DNA from: Undibacterium sp. 5I1
GTDB taxonomy: Bacteria > Pseudomonadota > Gammaproteobacteria > Burkholderiales > Burkholderiaceae_D
Reading direction: 5' to 3'
Assembly (NCBI RefSeq): GCF_034314085.1
Contig: NZ_JAVIWI010000001.1
Coordinates: 1,860,001-1,924,000, forward strand
Length of the DNA stretch: 64,000 nt
Below the pieces are notes generated by a model. The model did no database searches. It had not been told where the DNA came from and saw only the letters and a program-made list of their open reading frames with translations. This document shows, piece after piece, positions 20,459 through 32,613 of the stretch; positions within the stretch are counted from its first letter, which is position 1; each line of letters opens with the position of its first letter. The translations under genes and the position numbers were made by a program.

Positions 20459-21205
20459 ATGACCGAACTTGTACGCCTATCGAAACGAATGTCTGAATTG
20501 GGCATCTGCTCACGCCGCGAAGCCGACGAATGGATCGCGCGCGGATGGGTCAGAGTGGACGGCAAAGTAGTTTCTGAACTCGGCATTAAGGTGCTGCCAG
20601 ACCAGCAAATTTCAGTCGAGCGTCAAGCCGCGGCGGAACAATCAAAACGCGTCACCATCCTCATCAATAAACCGGTCGGCTATGTCAGCGGTCAAGCTGA
20701 AGATGGCTATACACCGGCGATTGCATTGATCAAACCAGAAGCGCGTTGGACTGAATGCGCGGTGGATACGCAATTCCATCCAACCCAACTCAGAAGCCTA
20801 GTGCCAGCAGGGCGTCTGGATATCGACTCTGTCGGCTTATTGGTATTGACCCAGGATGGTCGAATTGCCAAGCAACTGATCGGGCAAGACACCTTGGTAG
20901 AAAAAGAATATCTGGTTCGCGTTCAATATGGCAAAACAGGCACCCTACCCGATGCAGAATTAAAGCGTCTCAATCACGGCTTGATGTTAGATGGTAAAAA
21001 ATTGCTCCCTGCCAGAGTCAGTTGGCTCAATGAAGATCAGCTTAAGTTTGTTTTGCGCGAAGGTAAAAAGCGCCAGATTCGCCGCATGTGCGAGATGGTC
21101 GGCTTAAAAGTGCTGGGCTTGAAACGGGTACGCATAGGGAAAGTCAGGCTGGGAAATTTACCCGAAGGTCAGTGGCGCTACTTGCGTGACGACGAGCAGT
21201 TTTAA
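20459..21205 (+). CDS. RsuA/RluB-E-F family pseudouridine synthase
   Basis: A ~248-residue rRNA pseudouridine synthase. Residues ~5-60 form an S4 RNA-binding domain ([20 protein letters not shown]); the catalytic domain follows with [18 protein letters not shown], which holds the catalytic Asp, and KEYLVRV and [11 protein letters not shown], typical of the family. The start is put at the ATG at 20459; the frame opens 15 bases earlier with TTG. The exact target (16S or 23S position) cannot be told from sequence alone, though the organisation is RluF-like. The TAA stop overlaps the first two bases of a 237-bp repeat element. Confidence 0.92.
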   Translation: MTELVRLSKRMSELGICSRREADEWIARGWVRVDGKVVSELGIKVLPDQQISVERQAAAEQSKRVTILINKPVGYVSGQAEDGYTPAIALIKPEARWTECAVDTQFHPTQLRSLVPAGRLDIDSVGLLVLTQDGRIAKQLIGQDTLVEKEYLVRVQYGKTGTLPDAELKRLNHGLMLDGKKLLPARVSWLNEDQLKFVLREGKKRQIRRMCEMVGLKVLGLKRVRIGKVRLGNLPEGQWRYLRDDEQF

Positions 21206-21440
21206 CCCAGATTTTCCATTGGAACAGCGACAAGTGTGCCTTTGGCGGACTGACTGGCTAGACGCGACGACGACGCAAGCTGCATCTTGCTAGGAGGAGC
21301 AACAACGCCAGGCAGTTCGCCAAAGGGTCAATTGTCGCTGTAGCGCTCGCACTCAAATCGCGGTCGTGCTATCGCACTGAACACCGCATGCCCTCTGCTT
21401 TTTTTGCGAAGTAGTAGCGGTCTAATGGAAAATCTGGGTT
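21204..21440 (+). repeat. 237-bp nested palindromic element, copy A
   Basis: The outer ends are inverted copies of AACCCAGATTTTCCATT. Inside, a second pair of ~33-base inverted arms (21226-21258 and 21307-21339) shares CCTTTGGCG. The apex carries small hairpins around GCAAG/CTTGC and TTGCT/AGCAA. Near-identical copies in the same orientation lie at 38519 and 54169. No open frame resembles a transposase, so it looks non-autonomous. It starts inside the stop codon of the pseudouridine synthase gene. Confidence 0.9.
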
Positions 21441-21480
21441 TAACTAACACTATATACCCGATCAACCCTAGCAAGAATAA

Positions 21481-21562
21481 TATACTCCCCTATTTTTTAT
21501 TGAAAAACCGCCTATTGCCCAGGTTTTATATGGACAACCTAATAATACCCAGTGGGAGTATA
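21481..21562. repeat. 80-bp palindromic element, copy 2
   Basis: Bounded by TATACTCCC and GGGAGTATA, with an internal TTGCCCA.../TGGACAA pair. Its orientation is opposite to copy 1. It lies 40 bp after the 237-bp element, in the convergent gap between the pseudouridine synthase gene and def. Together the two repeats account for most of the 412 bp without a gene here. Confidence 0.85.
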
Positions 21563-21617
21563 TTGATTAAGACCGATGAAAAAGCTTTCGTAGTACGTTA
21601 AACCTACCACCGAAGCT

Positions 21618-22151
21618 TCAATCATCGTCGCCTGGATCCATGTCTGGGAACAGGACTTCGGTAAAACCAAACTTCGTCAAATCTTTAATTCGCGTTGGAT
21701 ATAAGACGCCATCCAAATGGTCGCATTCATGTTGCACGACACGCGCATGAAATCCATCGACTTCACGAGATATGGGATTGCCGAATTGGTCAAAGCCTTC
21801 ATAGCGTAATTTACTCCAGCGTGGCACCAGACCGCGCATTCCGGGCACTGACAAACATCCCTCCCAGGCATCGTCGGTCTCATCAGACAATGGCGTTAGC
21901 ACGGGATTCAGTAAGACTGTTTCCGGCACTCTTGGGGCGTCTGGGTAACGTGGATTATCTTTAAAACCAAAAATCACTAACTGCAAATTAACTCCAATTT
22001 GCGGCGCTGCCAAGCCAGCGCCGTTAGCCGCGATCATGGTTTCAAACATGTCTTTGACCAGGCTGTTTAGCTCTTCTGTATTAAATTGCCTCACTGGCTC
22101 TGCTTTGCGTAAAAGACGAGAGTCGCCCATTTTTAAAATCGGATGAATCAT
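21618..22151 (-). CDS. def: Peptide deformylase
   Basis: Def removes the formyl group from new proteins, acting before Map. The 177-residue enzyme has all three motifs: GAGLAAPQ (44-51), EGCLSVPG with metal ligand Cys99, and HECDH (141-145) with two His ligands and the catalytic Glu. AAGGAG lies upstream of the ATG. The C terminus is acidic (DMDPGDDD). It is not in the usual def-fmt arrangement; galU is upstream, separated by a terminator. Confidence 0.97.
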   Translation of the reverse strand: MIHPILKMGDSRLLRKAEPVRQFNTEELNSLVKDMFETMIAANGAGLAAPQIGVNLQLVIFGFKDNPRYPDAPRVPETVLLNPVLTPLSDETDDAWEGCLSVPGMRGLVPRWSKLRYEGFDQFGNPISREVDGFHARVVQHECDHLDGVLYPTRIKDLTKFGFTEVLFPDMDPGDDD

Positions 22152-22206
22152 AAAAAGACTCCTTGGCTTTCAACAGCTCGGGTTAATTTAAAAAAATTGG
22201 TAGAAA

Positions 22207-22244
22207 CAAAAAGGCCAAACGCAATTGAACATCACGTTTGGCCT
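22207..22244 (-). terminator. Intrinsic terminator after galU
   Basis: A ten-pair stem, AGGCCAAACG / CGTTTGGCCT (22212-22244), is followed on the minus strand by a T-rich run. It lies 17 bp past the galU stop. Confidence 0.9.
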
Positions 22245-22260
22245 GATATCAAAGCGAAGC

Positions 22261-23142
22261 TTAAGTAGATTTAAGACTACGTAGATACTCAGAAAATTCT
22301 GCTCCGGTCTCTGGATGCTTTAAACCCAAGGCAACGCTGGCTTTGAGATAACCAAGTTTAGAACCACAATCATAGCGAGTCGCGGCAGCACGATAGGCAT
22401 ACACAGGATAATCCTTCAGCATTGCGGCGATGCCGTCAGTGAGCTGGATTTCTCCTCCGGAGCCTTTACCCAGCTTTTCTAAATATCCAAAAATACGCGC
22501 TGACAAAACATAACGTCCAACTACCGCCAGATTAGATGGCGCATCTTCTGGTTTCGGTTTTTCGACAATGCCGTGCATTTTCTCTACGCGATCTTTATAC
22601 GGCGTACCGCTGACGATACCGTATTGGCGGGTAAATTCATGCGGCACATCCTGCACTGCAATCACACTACCGCCTTCTTCTTCATACAAGCGAGCCATTT
22701 GCGTCATAACGGAGGGATAACCTTCATCTGCATCCATCAAATCATCCGCCAGCAACACAGCGAAAGGATCATCACCAATCACCGGGCGGGCACACAAAAC
22801 GGCATGACCCAAACCTAAAGCAGCTTGTTGGCGAATATAAATACAATTGATATTTTTTGGAATAACGTTTCTGACCAGGTCCAGCAAAGCCTGTTTACCT
22901 GCGGCTTCCAACTCACTTTCTAACTCATAAGCTTTATCAAAATGATCTTCGATCGCACGTTTGGCACGACCTGTGATGAACACCATTTCGGTAATACCTG
23001 CCTCAACCGCTTCTTCTACCGCATATTGAATCAGTGGCTTATCGACGATAGGCAACATTTCTTTTGGTTGCGCTTTTGTCGCAGGTAAAAAACGGCTACC
23101 TAAACCTGCAACCGGGAATACTGCTTTTGTAATCTTTCTCAT
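22261..23142 (-). CDS. galU: UTP--glucose-1-phosphate uridylyltransferase
   Basis: GalU makes UDP-glucose for exopolysaccharide, LPS and trehalose synthesis. The 293-residue protein has the nucleotidyltransferase motif [20 protein letters not shown] and [20 protein letters not shown], then [11 protein letters not shown] and [13 protein letters not shown]. It follows ligA by two bases and ends in a strong terminator, so it is the last gene of the smc-zipA-ligA-galU run. Confidence 0.97.
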   Translation of the reverse strand: MRKITKAVFPVAGLGSRFLPATKAQPKEMLPIVDKPLIQYAVEEAVEAGITEMVFITGRAKRAIEDHFDKAYELESELEAAGKQALLDLVRNVIPKNINCIYIRQQAALGLGHAVLCARPVIGDDPFAVLLADDLMDADEGYPSVMTQMARLYEEEGGSVIAVQDVPHEFTRQYGIVSGTPYKDRVEKMHGIVEKPKPEDAPSNLAVVGRYVLSARIFGYLEKLGKGSGGEIQLTDGIAAMLKDYPVYAYRAAATRYDCGSKLGYLKASVALGLKHPETGAEFSEYLRSLKST

Positions 23143-23143
23143 C

Positions 23144-25267
<2,124 letters not shown>

Positions 25268-25300
25268 TTAGGGTCTGTTGACTAAGTTAGCTAAAATAAA

Positions 25301-26434
25301 TCAGCTAAATAAACGCTGTGCGCGAGTCGAGCCAGCAGCAATATCCGCTTCCGCCATAGCGGCATAAAACTCACTGACTTGACCTGCAATTTCATCTAGG
25401 GCAACTTTAGAAATTGCTTGATTACCGTCGTCGACTACCGTACCACCAAGACGCGTAGATAATGAACGGGCACAGGCAGCCATCGCACCAAAACCGTCGC
25501 GCGATGGTGCAACGCAAGGCACATCGAGTAATAAGGTAAGGCGAGCAGTAACCGTTTCGCTGACGCTGACATTGGTGGATAAGGTAAATAAATTGCCGCC
25601 ATCGCCGTCTGGCATTACAAGGCGACCATCTGGACGTATATCAAACCCTTGTTTTTCTAGCGCAGCAAGTAAAGTACCAACAGCCCATGGCGCGCCGTTG
25701 GCCAATACATTGACACTCAATTGTGCGTCGTGCTCAGACACAAACTGATGTAGTTCGCGTGCATTGGACATGACCTGGTTCATATCAGGAATATCTGAAT
25801 GTGCGTTCAGTCGGTCTGCAATTTCGCGCAGCTTCGTCACAAATTCTGAATACTCTAATTCATTGATAGGCCCGCTACGATTGACCATTTGCACGCCAGC
25901 AAATAAGGCGGTATAAATTCCACCATGAGCGATCACATCGCGCACACCATCATGACTTAATCCAATGAAATGTACCGGCTTTTTGCCAACATACTTGAGG
26001 CCTTGGATTTCACTCAATAATTTTTCGCCGCGCACTGGCGCATCAAACTCTAAAGGAATGATGCAATCGATCAATTCATCGACGGGCAATTCTTTTTCGG
26101 CGGCGCCAAATGATGAAGTAGCTGTGCGATCAGTGATAGCATTTTGCTGTCCAAAATCTGAATTTTCTTCTGCAAAATCAGTATCCAAACTAGGTTCATG
26201 GCGCGGCGAGTTGAATACATCTTCTTTGTATGTCTCTTCTTTAAAACGAGGTTCTGCCAATTTATCTGGATATTCCGGATAGGCATCCCGGTTCATCAGG
26301 ACGTCATCGTGTCCTGCACCAAATGCCTGATCAACACTTTTCTTCGCTTTATATTCTTGCCATTTATTGTATGCAACGATGCCCACTAAAAAGGCACCAC
26401 CGGCTCCGAGTAAAACAATTTGTAGATCTGTCAT
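25301..26434 (-). CDS. zipA: ZipA-like cell division protein
   Basis: ZipA anchors FtsZ to the inner membrane during division. The 377-residue product starts with one membrane segment (LQIVLLGAGGAFLVGIVAYN, residues ~4-23), then a variable acidic linker (~30-130) and a C-terminal ZipA FtsZ-binding domain (~135-370) with VHFIGLSHDG and LTLLLDVPCV-type strands. Betaproteobacterial ZipA proteins are divergent; the call rests on architecture plus position between smc and ligA. The start overlaps the smc stop by four bases. Confidence 0.85.
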   Translation of the reverse strand: MTDLQIVLLGAGGAFLVGIVAYNKWQEYKAKKSVDQAFGAGHDDVLMNRDAYPEYPDKLAEPRFKEETYKEDVFNSPRHEPSLDTDFAEENSDFGQQNAITDRTATSSFGAAEKELPVDELIDCIIPLEFDAPVRGEKLLSEIQGLKYVGKKPVHFIGLSHDGVRDVIAHGGIYTALFAGVQMVNRSGPINELEYSEFVTKLREIADRLNAHSDIPDMNQVMSNARELHQFVSEHDAQLSVNVLANGAPWAVGTLLAALEKQGFDIRPDGRLVMPDGDGGNLFTLSTNVSVSETVTARLTLLLDVPCVAPSRDGFGAMAACARSLSTRLGGTVVDDGNQAISKVALDEIAGQVSEFYAAMAEADIAAGSTRAQRLFS

Positions 26435-29400
26435 GCTGCTTGCGCCTCAGATGCGAAATGTGCGGCGGACTCCATATCCACCGCAACGATACGAGAAACT
26501 CCCTGCTCTTGCATGGTGACGCCTATCAGTTGCTGCGCCATTTCCATCGCAATTTTATTATGGGAGATGAACAAAAACTGTGTGTTAGCGGACATACGTT
26601 TCACCATGTTACAGAAACGTTCCGTGTTTGAATCATCAAGCGGTGCGTCAACCTCATCCAACAAGCAAAACGGTGCCGGATTTAACTGGAACATCGAGAA
26701 TACTAATGCCGTTGCAGTCAGCGCTTTTTCACCACCGGACAATAAGTGAATTGTGGCGTTTTTCTTACCTGGTGGCTGTGCCATCACCTGCACACCCGAA
26801 TCCAGAATTTCATCGCCAGTCATAATCAATTTCGCTTGTCCACCGCCAAATAAAATCGGGAATAATTCGGCAAAATGGAGATTCACTTTATTGAATGTAT
26901 CTTGCAAAAGATCACGCGTTTCAATATCGATTTTATGAATAGCATCTTGCAAGGTCGTAATAGCTTCGTTCAAATCGGCATATTGCGCATCCAGGAAAGT
27001 TTTGCGCTCAGTCGCTTGCGCCAACTCATCTAACGCTGCCATATTCACGGCGCCCAATGCAGCGATCGCGTTTGTCAATCTGGTGACTTCACCTTGTAGA
27101 TACGATGGTTTCATATCGTCATGCAATTTTTGTGAAAGAGCTTGTTCATCTACGTCAAAATTACGCAATTGTTCTGCGAATTGCTCTTGATTTAAACGCG
27201 CTGCCTGTTCTTTGAGTTGCAACTCCACGATTCTGTCGCGTTGTGGTTGCAGGCTGCGCTCTACCTGCATTTTGCTCTCTTCTACCTGACGTAATTTTTG
27301 CGTCAGTTGATCAAGCTCGTGACGCGCATCCGATAGCGCGCGCTCTTGGTCGCTCCGTTTTTCCAACAAAGACTGCAAACCAGCTTGGGCAGTCTGGTCA
27401 TCCATTTCCTCTAACTCAAGATGACCTTGCTGCATATTTGCAAATAGCTGGGCAGATTGCTCTACGGCCGTGGCAATACTGCGACGCAACTCCTCCATTT
27501 TATTACGATGGGTTTTTTCTGAGAACGCACTTTCTTGTGCAGCTAATTCTAAATCACGTAAGCGGTGGCGAGCGTCCGTTAAATGCTGTTCTTTTTCGAG
27601 ATAATTGGTCTGAGCTTGCTCATGATTTTCTTGCAGTTCGGCGAGATCAATATCTAGCATCTCAAACTTCTCTTCGGATTCAATTTTCGCTTGTTGCTGT
27701 TCGCTTTCTTGTGCCGCGATTTCTGTCAGGTCGCTCATGATTTGCGTACTACGCTGATTAAAACGCGCTTGCACTTCTGACAGCTTCATAAATTCGATTT
27801 GCAAGCTATGCACCGTCTGGGTCAGGCTAGTGACCCGCTGGCGCAACTCTTGCAAGCTTTGTGCCGCTTGCGTGTAAGCAGATTCCGCCCGCACCGTGCG
27901 CGTTTTGGATTCATCTGCCAGCATTTGTTGAGCACGAGATTGCTTGCTAATATTATCGATTTCTTGCTGACGCGCCAGCACACCATCTTGTTCAGAATCC
28001 GCTGCATAAAACCGTACGCTAGTCTTGCTAATGACATGGCCTTGCTTGGTGATAAAGCACGCACCTAATGGCAATTTATCCCGGTTTTGGAACGCACTGG
28101 CAACATCATCAGACGCATACACTTGATGTAACCAGTCCTGCAATAAGCCGCGTACGCCAGCATCATTTAGTTGAAGCAAAGATAGCAAAGGCTGCAAACC
28201 AGCAACTGACTCGGTTGTTGGCGTATTCACCTGCGGAGAATACAAAGCAAGCTTCGCTGGCGGAGCATCATTAAAGAATGCTTTAGCCCAATCAAGATTG
28301 GACATTTCCAACGCTGAGGTCCGCTCACGTAACACAGCCTCGAGCGCAGTTTCCCAACCTTGTTGAATGTGTAGTTTTTGCCAGAGCTTTGGCAAACCGC
28401 TGAGTTCATGCTTTTCCAACCAAGGTTGTACTTTGCCCTGACTCAAAACCTTCTCTTGCAACTGTTTCAGCGCTTGCAGCCTCGCATCTAATTGTGCTGA
28501 AGCGGCGGCATCTTGGTTGACTTGTTGTTGCGCCGCGCGACGTTCTTCCTCAATAATTGGCAAGCGCTCTTGTGCTTCTTCCAACTGCATGGACGACTCT
28601 TCTAGTACTTGTTTTTTCTCTTCCAATTGCAAGGACAGATTTTCCAGATGCACGTTATCTGGAATTGCCAAGCCTTGTTTTTCTTGCTGCAAACGTTCTT
28701 TACGGGTAGCCAGTGTGTTCAGAATATTCGAGGCATTGCGCTGATGTGCCGATTCCAGCTCGATCTGCTGTTGCAACTGCATGATCTTGGCACGCGACTC
28801 TGTGGTTTTGAGTTGCGCCTCACGCCAGACTTGTTCTAACGCTGGGATTTTATCGTTCTGCTGCTGGGCGATTTCTTGCGCCTGCTCAGAACGTTCACCG
28901 AGTTCTTCCACATGAATTTCGGCCTCAGCCAGATCATCTTGAAATTGTTGCCCCTGACGTTGCCATTGATCACGCTGTGCCGTCAAAGAATTGAGCTGGC
29001 TCTGTAAACGGCTGCGCGATTCAATGACAAACTTGATCTGCGCTTCCAGGCTACCAATCTCAGCATTGGTATGGTACAAGTGTCCTTGTGCCTGATGCAT
29101 TTTGTCGCCAACCGCATAATGCGCCTGACGCATTTGCTCTAGCTCTAATTCAACATGGCGTAACTTGGCGGTTTGTTCTTCTAAATCTATCTGGGTTTTT
29201 TCTATTTCTGCGAAATAGCGAGTTTGCTCATTTGCCGCTTCATTTTTACGCAATAACCAGAGCAGTTTTTGCTTCTCTTCCTGGTCGCCTTGCAACTCAT
29301 TGTATTTATTGGCGACAACTGCCTGGGCTTCGAGTTTTTCTAAATTAGCGTTTAACTCGCGCAGAATGTCCTCTACACGCACTAGATTTTCATGAGTGTC

Positions 29401-29955
29401 ATGAATGCGATTCTCGGTTTCGCGACGCCGCTCTTTGTAGCGAGATACGCCAGCCGCTTCTTCTAAAAATATCCTTAACTCTTCAGGTCGCGCCTCAATA
29501 ATCCGCGAGATCATGCCTTGGCCAATAATCGCGTAAGCGCGTGGCCCTAAGCCAGTACCCATAAAGATGTCTTGGATATCGCGGCGACGAACTGGCTGAC
29601 CGTTAATGTAATAAGTTGATGTGCCGTCGCGCGTTAGCGTGCGTTTAACGGCGATCTCTGCATATTGACTCCACTGACCGGCTGCTTTACCCAGACTATT
29701 ATCGAAAACCAATTCAACAGAAGAGCGACCAGCAGGTTTGCGGTGGGTAGATCCGTTAAAAATAACGTCTTGCATCGACTCACCACGGAGCTCGGAAGCT
29801 TTTGACTCCCCCAAAACCCAGCGTACGGCATCGATGATATTAGATTTACCACAGCCATTGGGACCGACCACGCCTACGAGCTGGCCTGGAACCTGAAAGT
29901 TGGTCGGATCGACAAAAGATTTGAATCCCGACAATTTAATGGAAGTTAAACGCAC
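26431..29955 (-). CDS. smc: Chromosome segregation protein SMC
   Basis: SMC is the condensin ATPase that organises and segregates the chromosome. The 1174-residue protein has the N-terminal Walker A GPNGCGKSNIIDAVRWVLGE, long coiled coils (~170-500 and ~670-1000) flanking a hinge (~520-640), and the C-terminal signature LSGGEKALTATALVFSM and Walker B CLLDEVDAPLDD. Length is normal. It appears to be the first gene of the smc-zipA-ligA-galU operon, divergent from dapC. Confidence 0.98.
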   Translation of the reverse strand: MRLTSIKLSGFKSFVDPTNFQVPGQLVGVVGPNGCGKSNIIDAVRWVLGESKASELRGESMQDVIFNGSTHRKPAGRSSVELVFDNSLGKAAGQWSQYAEIAVKRTLTRDGTSTYYINGQPVRRRDIQDIFMGTGLGPRAYAIIGQGMISRIIEARPEELRIFLEEAAGVSRYKERRRETENRIHDTHENLVRVEDILRELNANLEKLEAQAVVANKYNELQGDQEEKQKLLWLLRKNEAANEQTRYFAEIEKTQIDLEEQTAKLRHVELELEQMRQAHYAVGDKMHQAQGHLYHTNAEIGSLEAQIKFVIESRSRLQSQLNSLTAQRDQWQRQGQQFQDDLAEAEIHVEELGERSEQAQEIAQQQNDKIPALEQVWREAQLKTTESRAKIMQLQQQIELESAHQRNASNILNTLATRKERLQQEKQGLAIPDNVHLENLSLQLEEKKQVLEESSMQLEEAQERLPIIEEERRAAQQQVNQDAAASAQLDARLQALKQLQEKVLSQGKVQPWLEKHELSGLPKLWQKLHIQQGWETALEAVLRERTSALEMSNLDWAKAFFNDAPPAKLALYSPQVNTPTTESVAGLQPLLSLLQLNDAGVRGLLQDWLHQVYASDDVASAFQNRDKLPLGACFITKQGHVISKTSVRFYAADSEQDGVLARQQEIDNISKQSRAQQMLADESKTRTVRAESAYTQAAQSLQELRQRVTSLTQTVHSLQIEFMKLSEVQARFNQRSTQIMSDLTEIAAQESEQQQAKIESEEKFEMLDIDLAELQENHEQAQTNYLEKEQHLTDARHRLRDLELAAQESAFSEKTHRNKMEELRRSIATAVEQSAQLFANMQQGHLELEEMDDQTAQAGLQSLLEKRSDQERALSDARHELDQLTQKLRQVEESKMQVERSLQPQRDRIVELQLKEQAARLNQEQFAEQLRNFDVDEQALSQKLHDDMKPSYLQGEVTRLTNAIAALGAVNMAALDELAQATERKTFLDAQYADLNEAITTLQDAIHKIDIETRDLLQDTFNKVNLHFAELFPILFGGGQAKLIMTGDEILDSGVQVMAQPPGKKNATIHLLSGGEKALTATALVFSMFQLNPAPFCLLDEVDAPLDDSNTERFCNMVKRMSANTQFLFISHNKIAMEMAQQLIGVTMQEQGVSRIVAVDMESAAHFASEAQAA

Positions 29956-30203
29956 GTTATAAAATTTTACTGTCTTTAATGTTCAAATTCCGCCTGAAAA
30001 CTCATATCCAATTTGCATTTACAAACAAAAATTGAATCGATTTTTTCCAGTCCCATGTTTTACACATTACTTTTTCAATCATCATAACATTTTGAAGGTG
30101 TGAAATTCCGTTTTTGATGATGCCCAACTAAGGCGTTCCCTATGCCGCAACGCAACGTGGAAGGCTATAATATGGCGTTATTCTTTAGTTTTTCTAGCAA
30201 AAG

Positions 30204-31478
30204 ATGATGAAAACATCATTTTTAGATCGCAATTCCACCACTACTCGTGAATTTACAGTGAATCCTTTCCTGCAAAAACTTCAACCTTACCCTTTTGAAA
30301 AGCTAAAACTTCTGTTCGCGGATGTCAAACCAAATCCAGCCTACAAAGCAATCAGCTTAGGTATTGGTGAGCCTAAGCATCCGACACCAGCATTTATCCG
30401 TCAGGCCGTGACAGATCATTTAGACGGCCTAAGCGCATATCCGTCGACTGCGGGTTCGGATGCATTAAGAATGTCGATTGCAAATTGGCTGGCACGTCGT
30501 TATGCAATACCTGCTTTGGATGCTGCCACTCAGATTTTGCCGGTAAATGGTTCACGCGAGGCGCTTTTTGCTTTAGCGCAAACAGTCATCGATCCCAGCG
30601 ATAACCAGTACGGCAAACCTATCGTTCTGTGCCCCAATCCGTTTTACCAAATTTATGAAGGCGCAGCATACTTGGCCGGTGCTGAACCTTATTTTGCCAA
30701 CGCTGATCCTGAACGCAATTTCGCTCCCGACTATAAAAGTATTCCAGACGATATCTGGAAACGGGTGCAATTACTGTACATCTGCTCCCCCGGTAACCCG
30801 ACTGGTGCCGTGTTGACACTAGCAGACTGGAAAGAATTATTCGATTTATCAGACAAATACGGTTTTGTGATTGCCGCAGACGAATGCTATTCCGAAATTT
30901 ACTTTAAGCCAGAGGCACCGCTAGGCAGCTTACAAGCAGCGCATGCTTTAGGCAGAAATGACTACCGAGGCTTAATCACCTTATCCAGTTTATCTAAACG
31001 CTCTAATGTGCCTGGCATGCGCTCTGGATTTGTCGCTGGTGATGCAAGTATTATCAAAAACTTTCTGCTATACCGTACTTATCACGGCAGCGCGATGAGC
31101 CCTAGCATACAGTCGGCATCGATTCTGGCCTGGAATGATGAATTACACGTACAAGAAAATCGAGAGAAATACCGTCAAAAATTTGCGCAAGTCACACCAC
31201 TTTTACAAGAAGTTCTGGACGTGAATTTGCCTGATGCTGCCTTCTATCTGTGGGCTAGGGTCGATAAGCTGTTATCCATTTCAGATACAGACTTCGCTAA
31301 GCGCTTATACCAAGAATATAATGTGACTGTGCTACCTGGCAGCTATTTAGCAAGGGATGCACATGGTAGCAATCCGGGACAAAACCGTATTCGCATGGCG
31401 CTGGTAGCCGAGGTCGAAGAATGTATGGAAGCAGCACAACGTATTGTCGCTTTCACCAAAAAACTTGCCGGTCTTTGA
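30204..31478 (+). CDS. dapC: Succinyldiaminopimelate aminotransferase
   Basis: DapC makes N-succinyl-LL-2,6-diaminopimelate in lysine and peptidoglycan precursor synthesis; dapD and dapE lie just downstream. This class I PLP aminotransferase has YICSPGNPTGAVL, AADECYSEIYF and the PLP lysine in LSSLSKRSNVPGMRSGF. The first ATG gives 424 residues; family members often begin at the equivalent of VNPFLQKLQPYPFEKLK, here a GTG at 30258, so the true start may be there. A TATAAT at 30166 may be the -10 element. Confidence 0.94.
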   Translation: MMKTSFLDRNSTTTREFTVNPFLQKLQPYPFEKLKLLFADVKPNPAYKAISLGIGEPKHPTPAFIRQAVTDHLDGLSAYPSTAGSDALRMSIANWLARRYAIPALDAATQILPVNGSREALFALAQTVIDPSDNQYGKPIVLCPNPFYQIYEGAAYLAGAEPYFANADPERNFAPDYKSIPDDIWKRVQLLYICSPGNPTGAVLTLADWKELFDLSDKYGFVIAADECYSEIYFKPEAPLGSLQAAHALGRNDYRGLITLSSLSKRSNVPGMRSGFVAGDASIIKNFLLYRTYHGSAMSPSIQSASILAWNDELHVQENREKYRQKFAQVTPLLQEVLDVNLPDAAFYLWARVDKLLSISDTDFAKRLYQEYNVTVLPGSYLARDAHGSNPGQNRIRMALVAEVEECMEAAQRIVAFTKKLAGL

Positions 31479-31512
31479 TTTACTGAACTGATTAATCGAA
31501 TTAACTACTAAA

Positions 31513-31598
31513 AGGACTTACGAAAAATTGTCCCAACAAGGCGTAGCGACGACGACAGTACTTTAAATACAGCTATGGGGCGATTTTGCATAAGTCCT
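31513..31598. repeat. 86-bp palindromic mini-element (GGACTTA ends)
   Basis: The ends are inverted: AGGACTTACGAAAAATTG on the left and its imperfect complement (CGATTTTGCATAAGTCCT) on the right. The internal sequence includes GCGACGACGAC, also present in the 237-bp elements. It sits between dapC and dapD. It looks like a transposon-derived non-autonomous element; only one copy was seen in the window. Confidence 0.75.
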
Positions 31599-31685
31599 AA
31601 CTAAAATATCGGTTCTTATTTTGATCTTTTAATTGAATCAACGACCTACCTATTCACTCTCTTTTATAAAAACTGAAAAAATAAT

Positions 31686-32516
31686 ATGACTCAACAATTA
31701 CAGCAAATCATTGACCAGGCTTGGGAAGATCGCGCCAGTTTTTCACCTAAATCGGCACCTGCAGAATTACGCGAAGCCGTTGCCCATGTTTTATCCCAGC
31801 TTGATGCTGGAACACTGAGGGTCGCTGACAAAATCAGCGTCGGTAACTGGCAAGTTAATCAATGGATTAAAAAAGCGGTCTTGCTGTCCTTCCGCCTGGA
31901 AGACAACATCGTGATGCCATCCGGCGATAACATGCAGTTCTACGACAAAGTACCGACTAAGTTTGCTGACTACACCGCAGAAGATTTTGCTAAAGGCGGT
32001 TTCCGCGTGGTACCACCTGCCGTTGCACGTCGCGGCAGTTTTATTGGTAAAAATGTTGTATTAATGCCGTCCTACGTCAACATCGGTGCGTATGTCGATG
32101 AGGGCGCGATGGTGGACACCTGGGCAACCGTCGGCTCCTGCGCGCAAATCGGTAAAAACGTACATTTATCAGGCGGCGTAGGAATTGGTGGCGTTTTAGA
32201 GCCAATGCAAGCTAATCCAACCATCATTGAAGACAATTGCTTTATCGGTGCCCGTTCTGAAGTCGTAGAAGGCGTCATCGTTGAAGAAAACTCCGTGATT
32301 TCCATGGGTGTTTATATTGGCCAATCAACCAAAATCTACGATCGCGCCACAGGTGAAGTCAGCTATGGTCGCATTCCTTCTGGTTCTGTTGTAGTCTCTG
32401 GAAACCTGCCCTCTGCAGATGGCAAATACAGCTTGTATTGTGCAGTGATCGTCAAACGTGTTGATGCGCAAACGCGCTCCAAAACTAGTATTAACGAGTT
32501 GCTGCGCGGCGTTTAA
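31686..32516 (+). CDS. dapD: 2,3,4,5-tetrahydropyridine-2,6-dicarboxylate N-succinyltransferase
   Basis: DapD succinylates tetrahydrodipicolinate, the step before DapC. The 276-residue protein has the N-terminal helical domain and a hexapeptide beta-helix (~100-240), with [20 protein letters not shown] and [15 protein letters not shown] signatures. Length is normal (E. coli 274). Both neighbours act in the same pathway. Confidence 0.98.
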   Translation: MTQQLQQIIDQAWEDRASFSPKSAPAELREAVAHVLSQLDAGTLRVADKISVGNWQVNQWIKKAVLLSFRLEDNIVMPSGDNMQFYDKVPTKFADYTAEDFAKGGFRVVPPAVARRGSFIGKNVVLMPSYVNIGAYVDEGAMVDTWATVGSCAQIGKNVHLSGGVGIGGVLEPMQANPTIIEDNCFIGARSEVVEGVIVEENSVISMGVYIGQSTKIYDRATGEVSYGRIPSGSVVVSGNLPSADGKYSLYCAVIVKRVDAQTRSKTSINELLRGV

Positions 32517-32539
32517 TTTTTCGTTTAGATCCTTGTTTC

Positions 32540-32613
32540 GGTGTGCCTCTGTAAAAAGAAATACATCGACTTTTTAAGTTTTTACTCTTTTCCTTTTTGT
32601 ATAGGGGCACACC
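32540..32613 (+). promoter_or_regulatory. Long stem masking the pilU ribosome binding site
   Basis: Bases 32540-32553 (GGTGTGCCTCTGTA) can pair with 32600-32613 (TATAGGGGCACACC) over 14 positions, with two G-U pairs. The right arm contains the AGGGG Shine-Dalgarno sequence and ends directly at the ATG at 32614. The loop is ~46 bases and an A-rich/T-rich stretch could extend the stem. Folding would hide the ribosome binding site; a regulatory role is inference. Confidence 0.6.

Noticed and set aside
21404..21601. 65-codon frame across the 237-bp and 80-bp repeats
   Set aside because: It spans the junction of two unrelated repeat elements; no start signal and no homologous frame in the other copies.
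27243..27740. 165-codon frame opposite smc
   Set aside because: Antisense to a coiled-coil-coding region whose codon bias creates long shadow frames.
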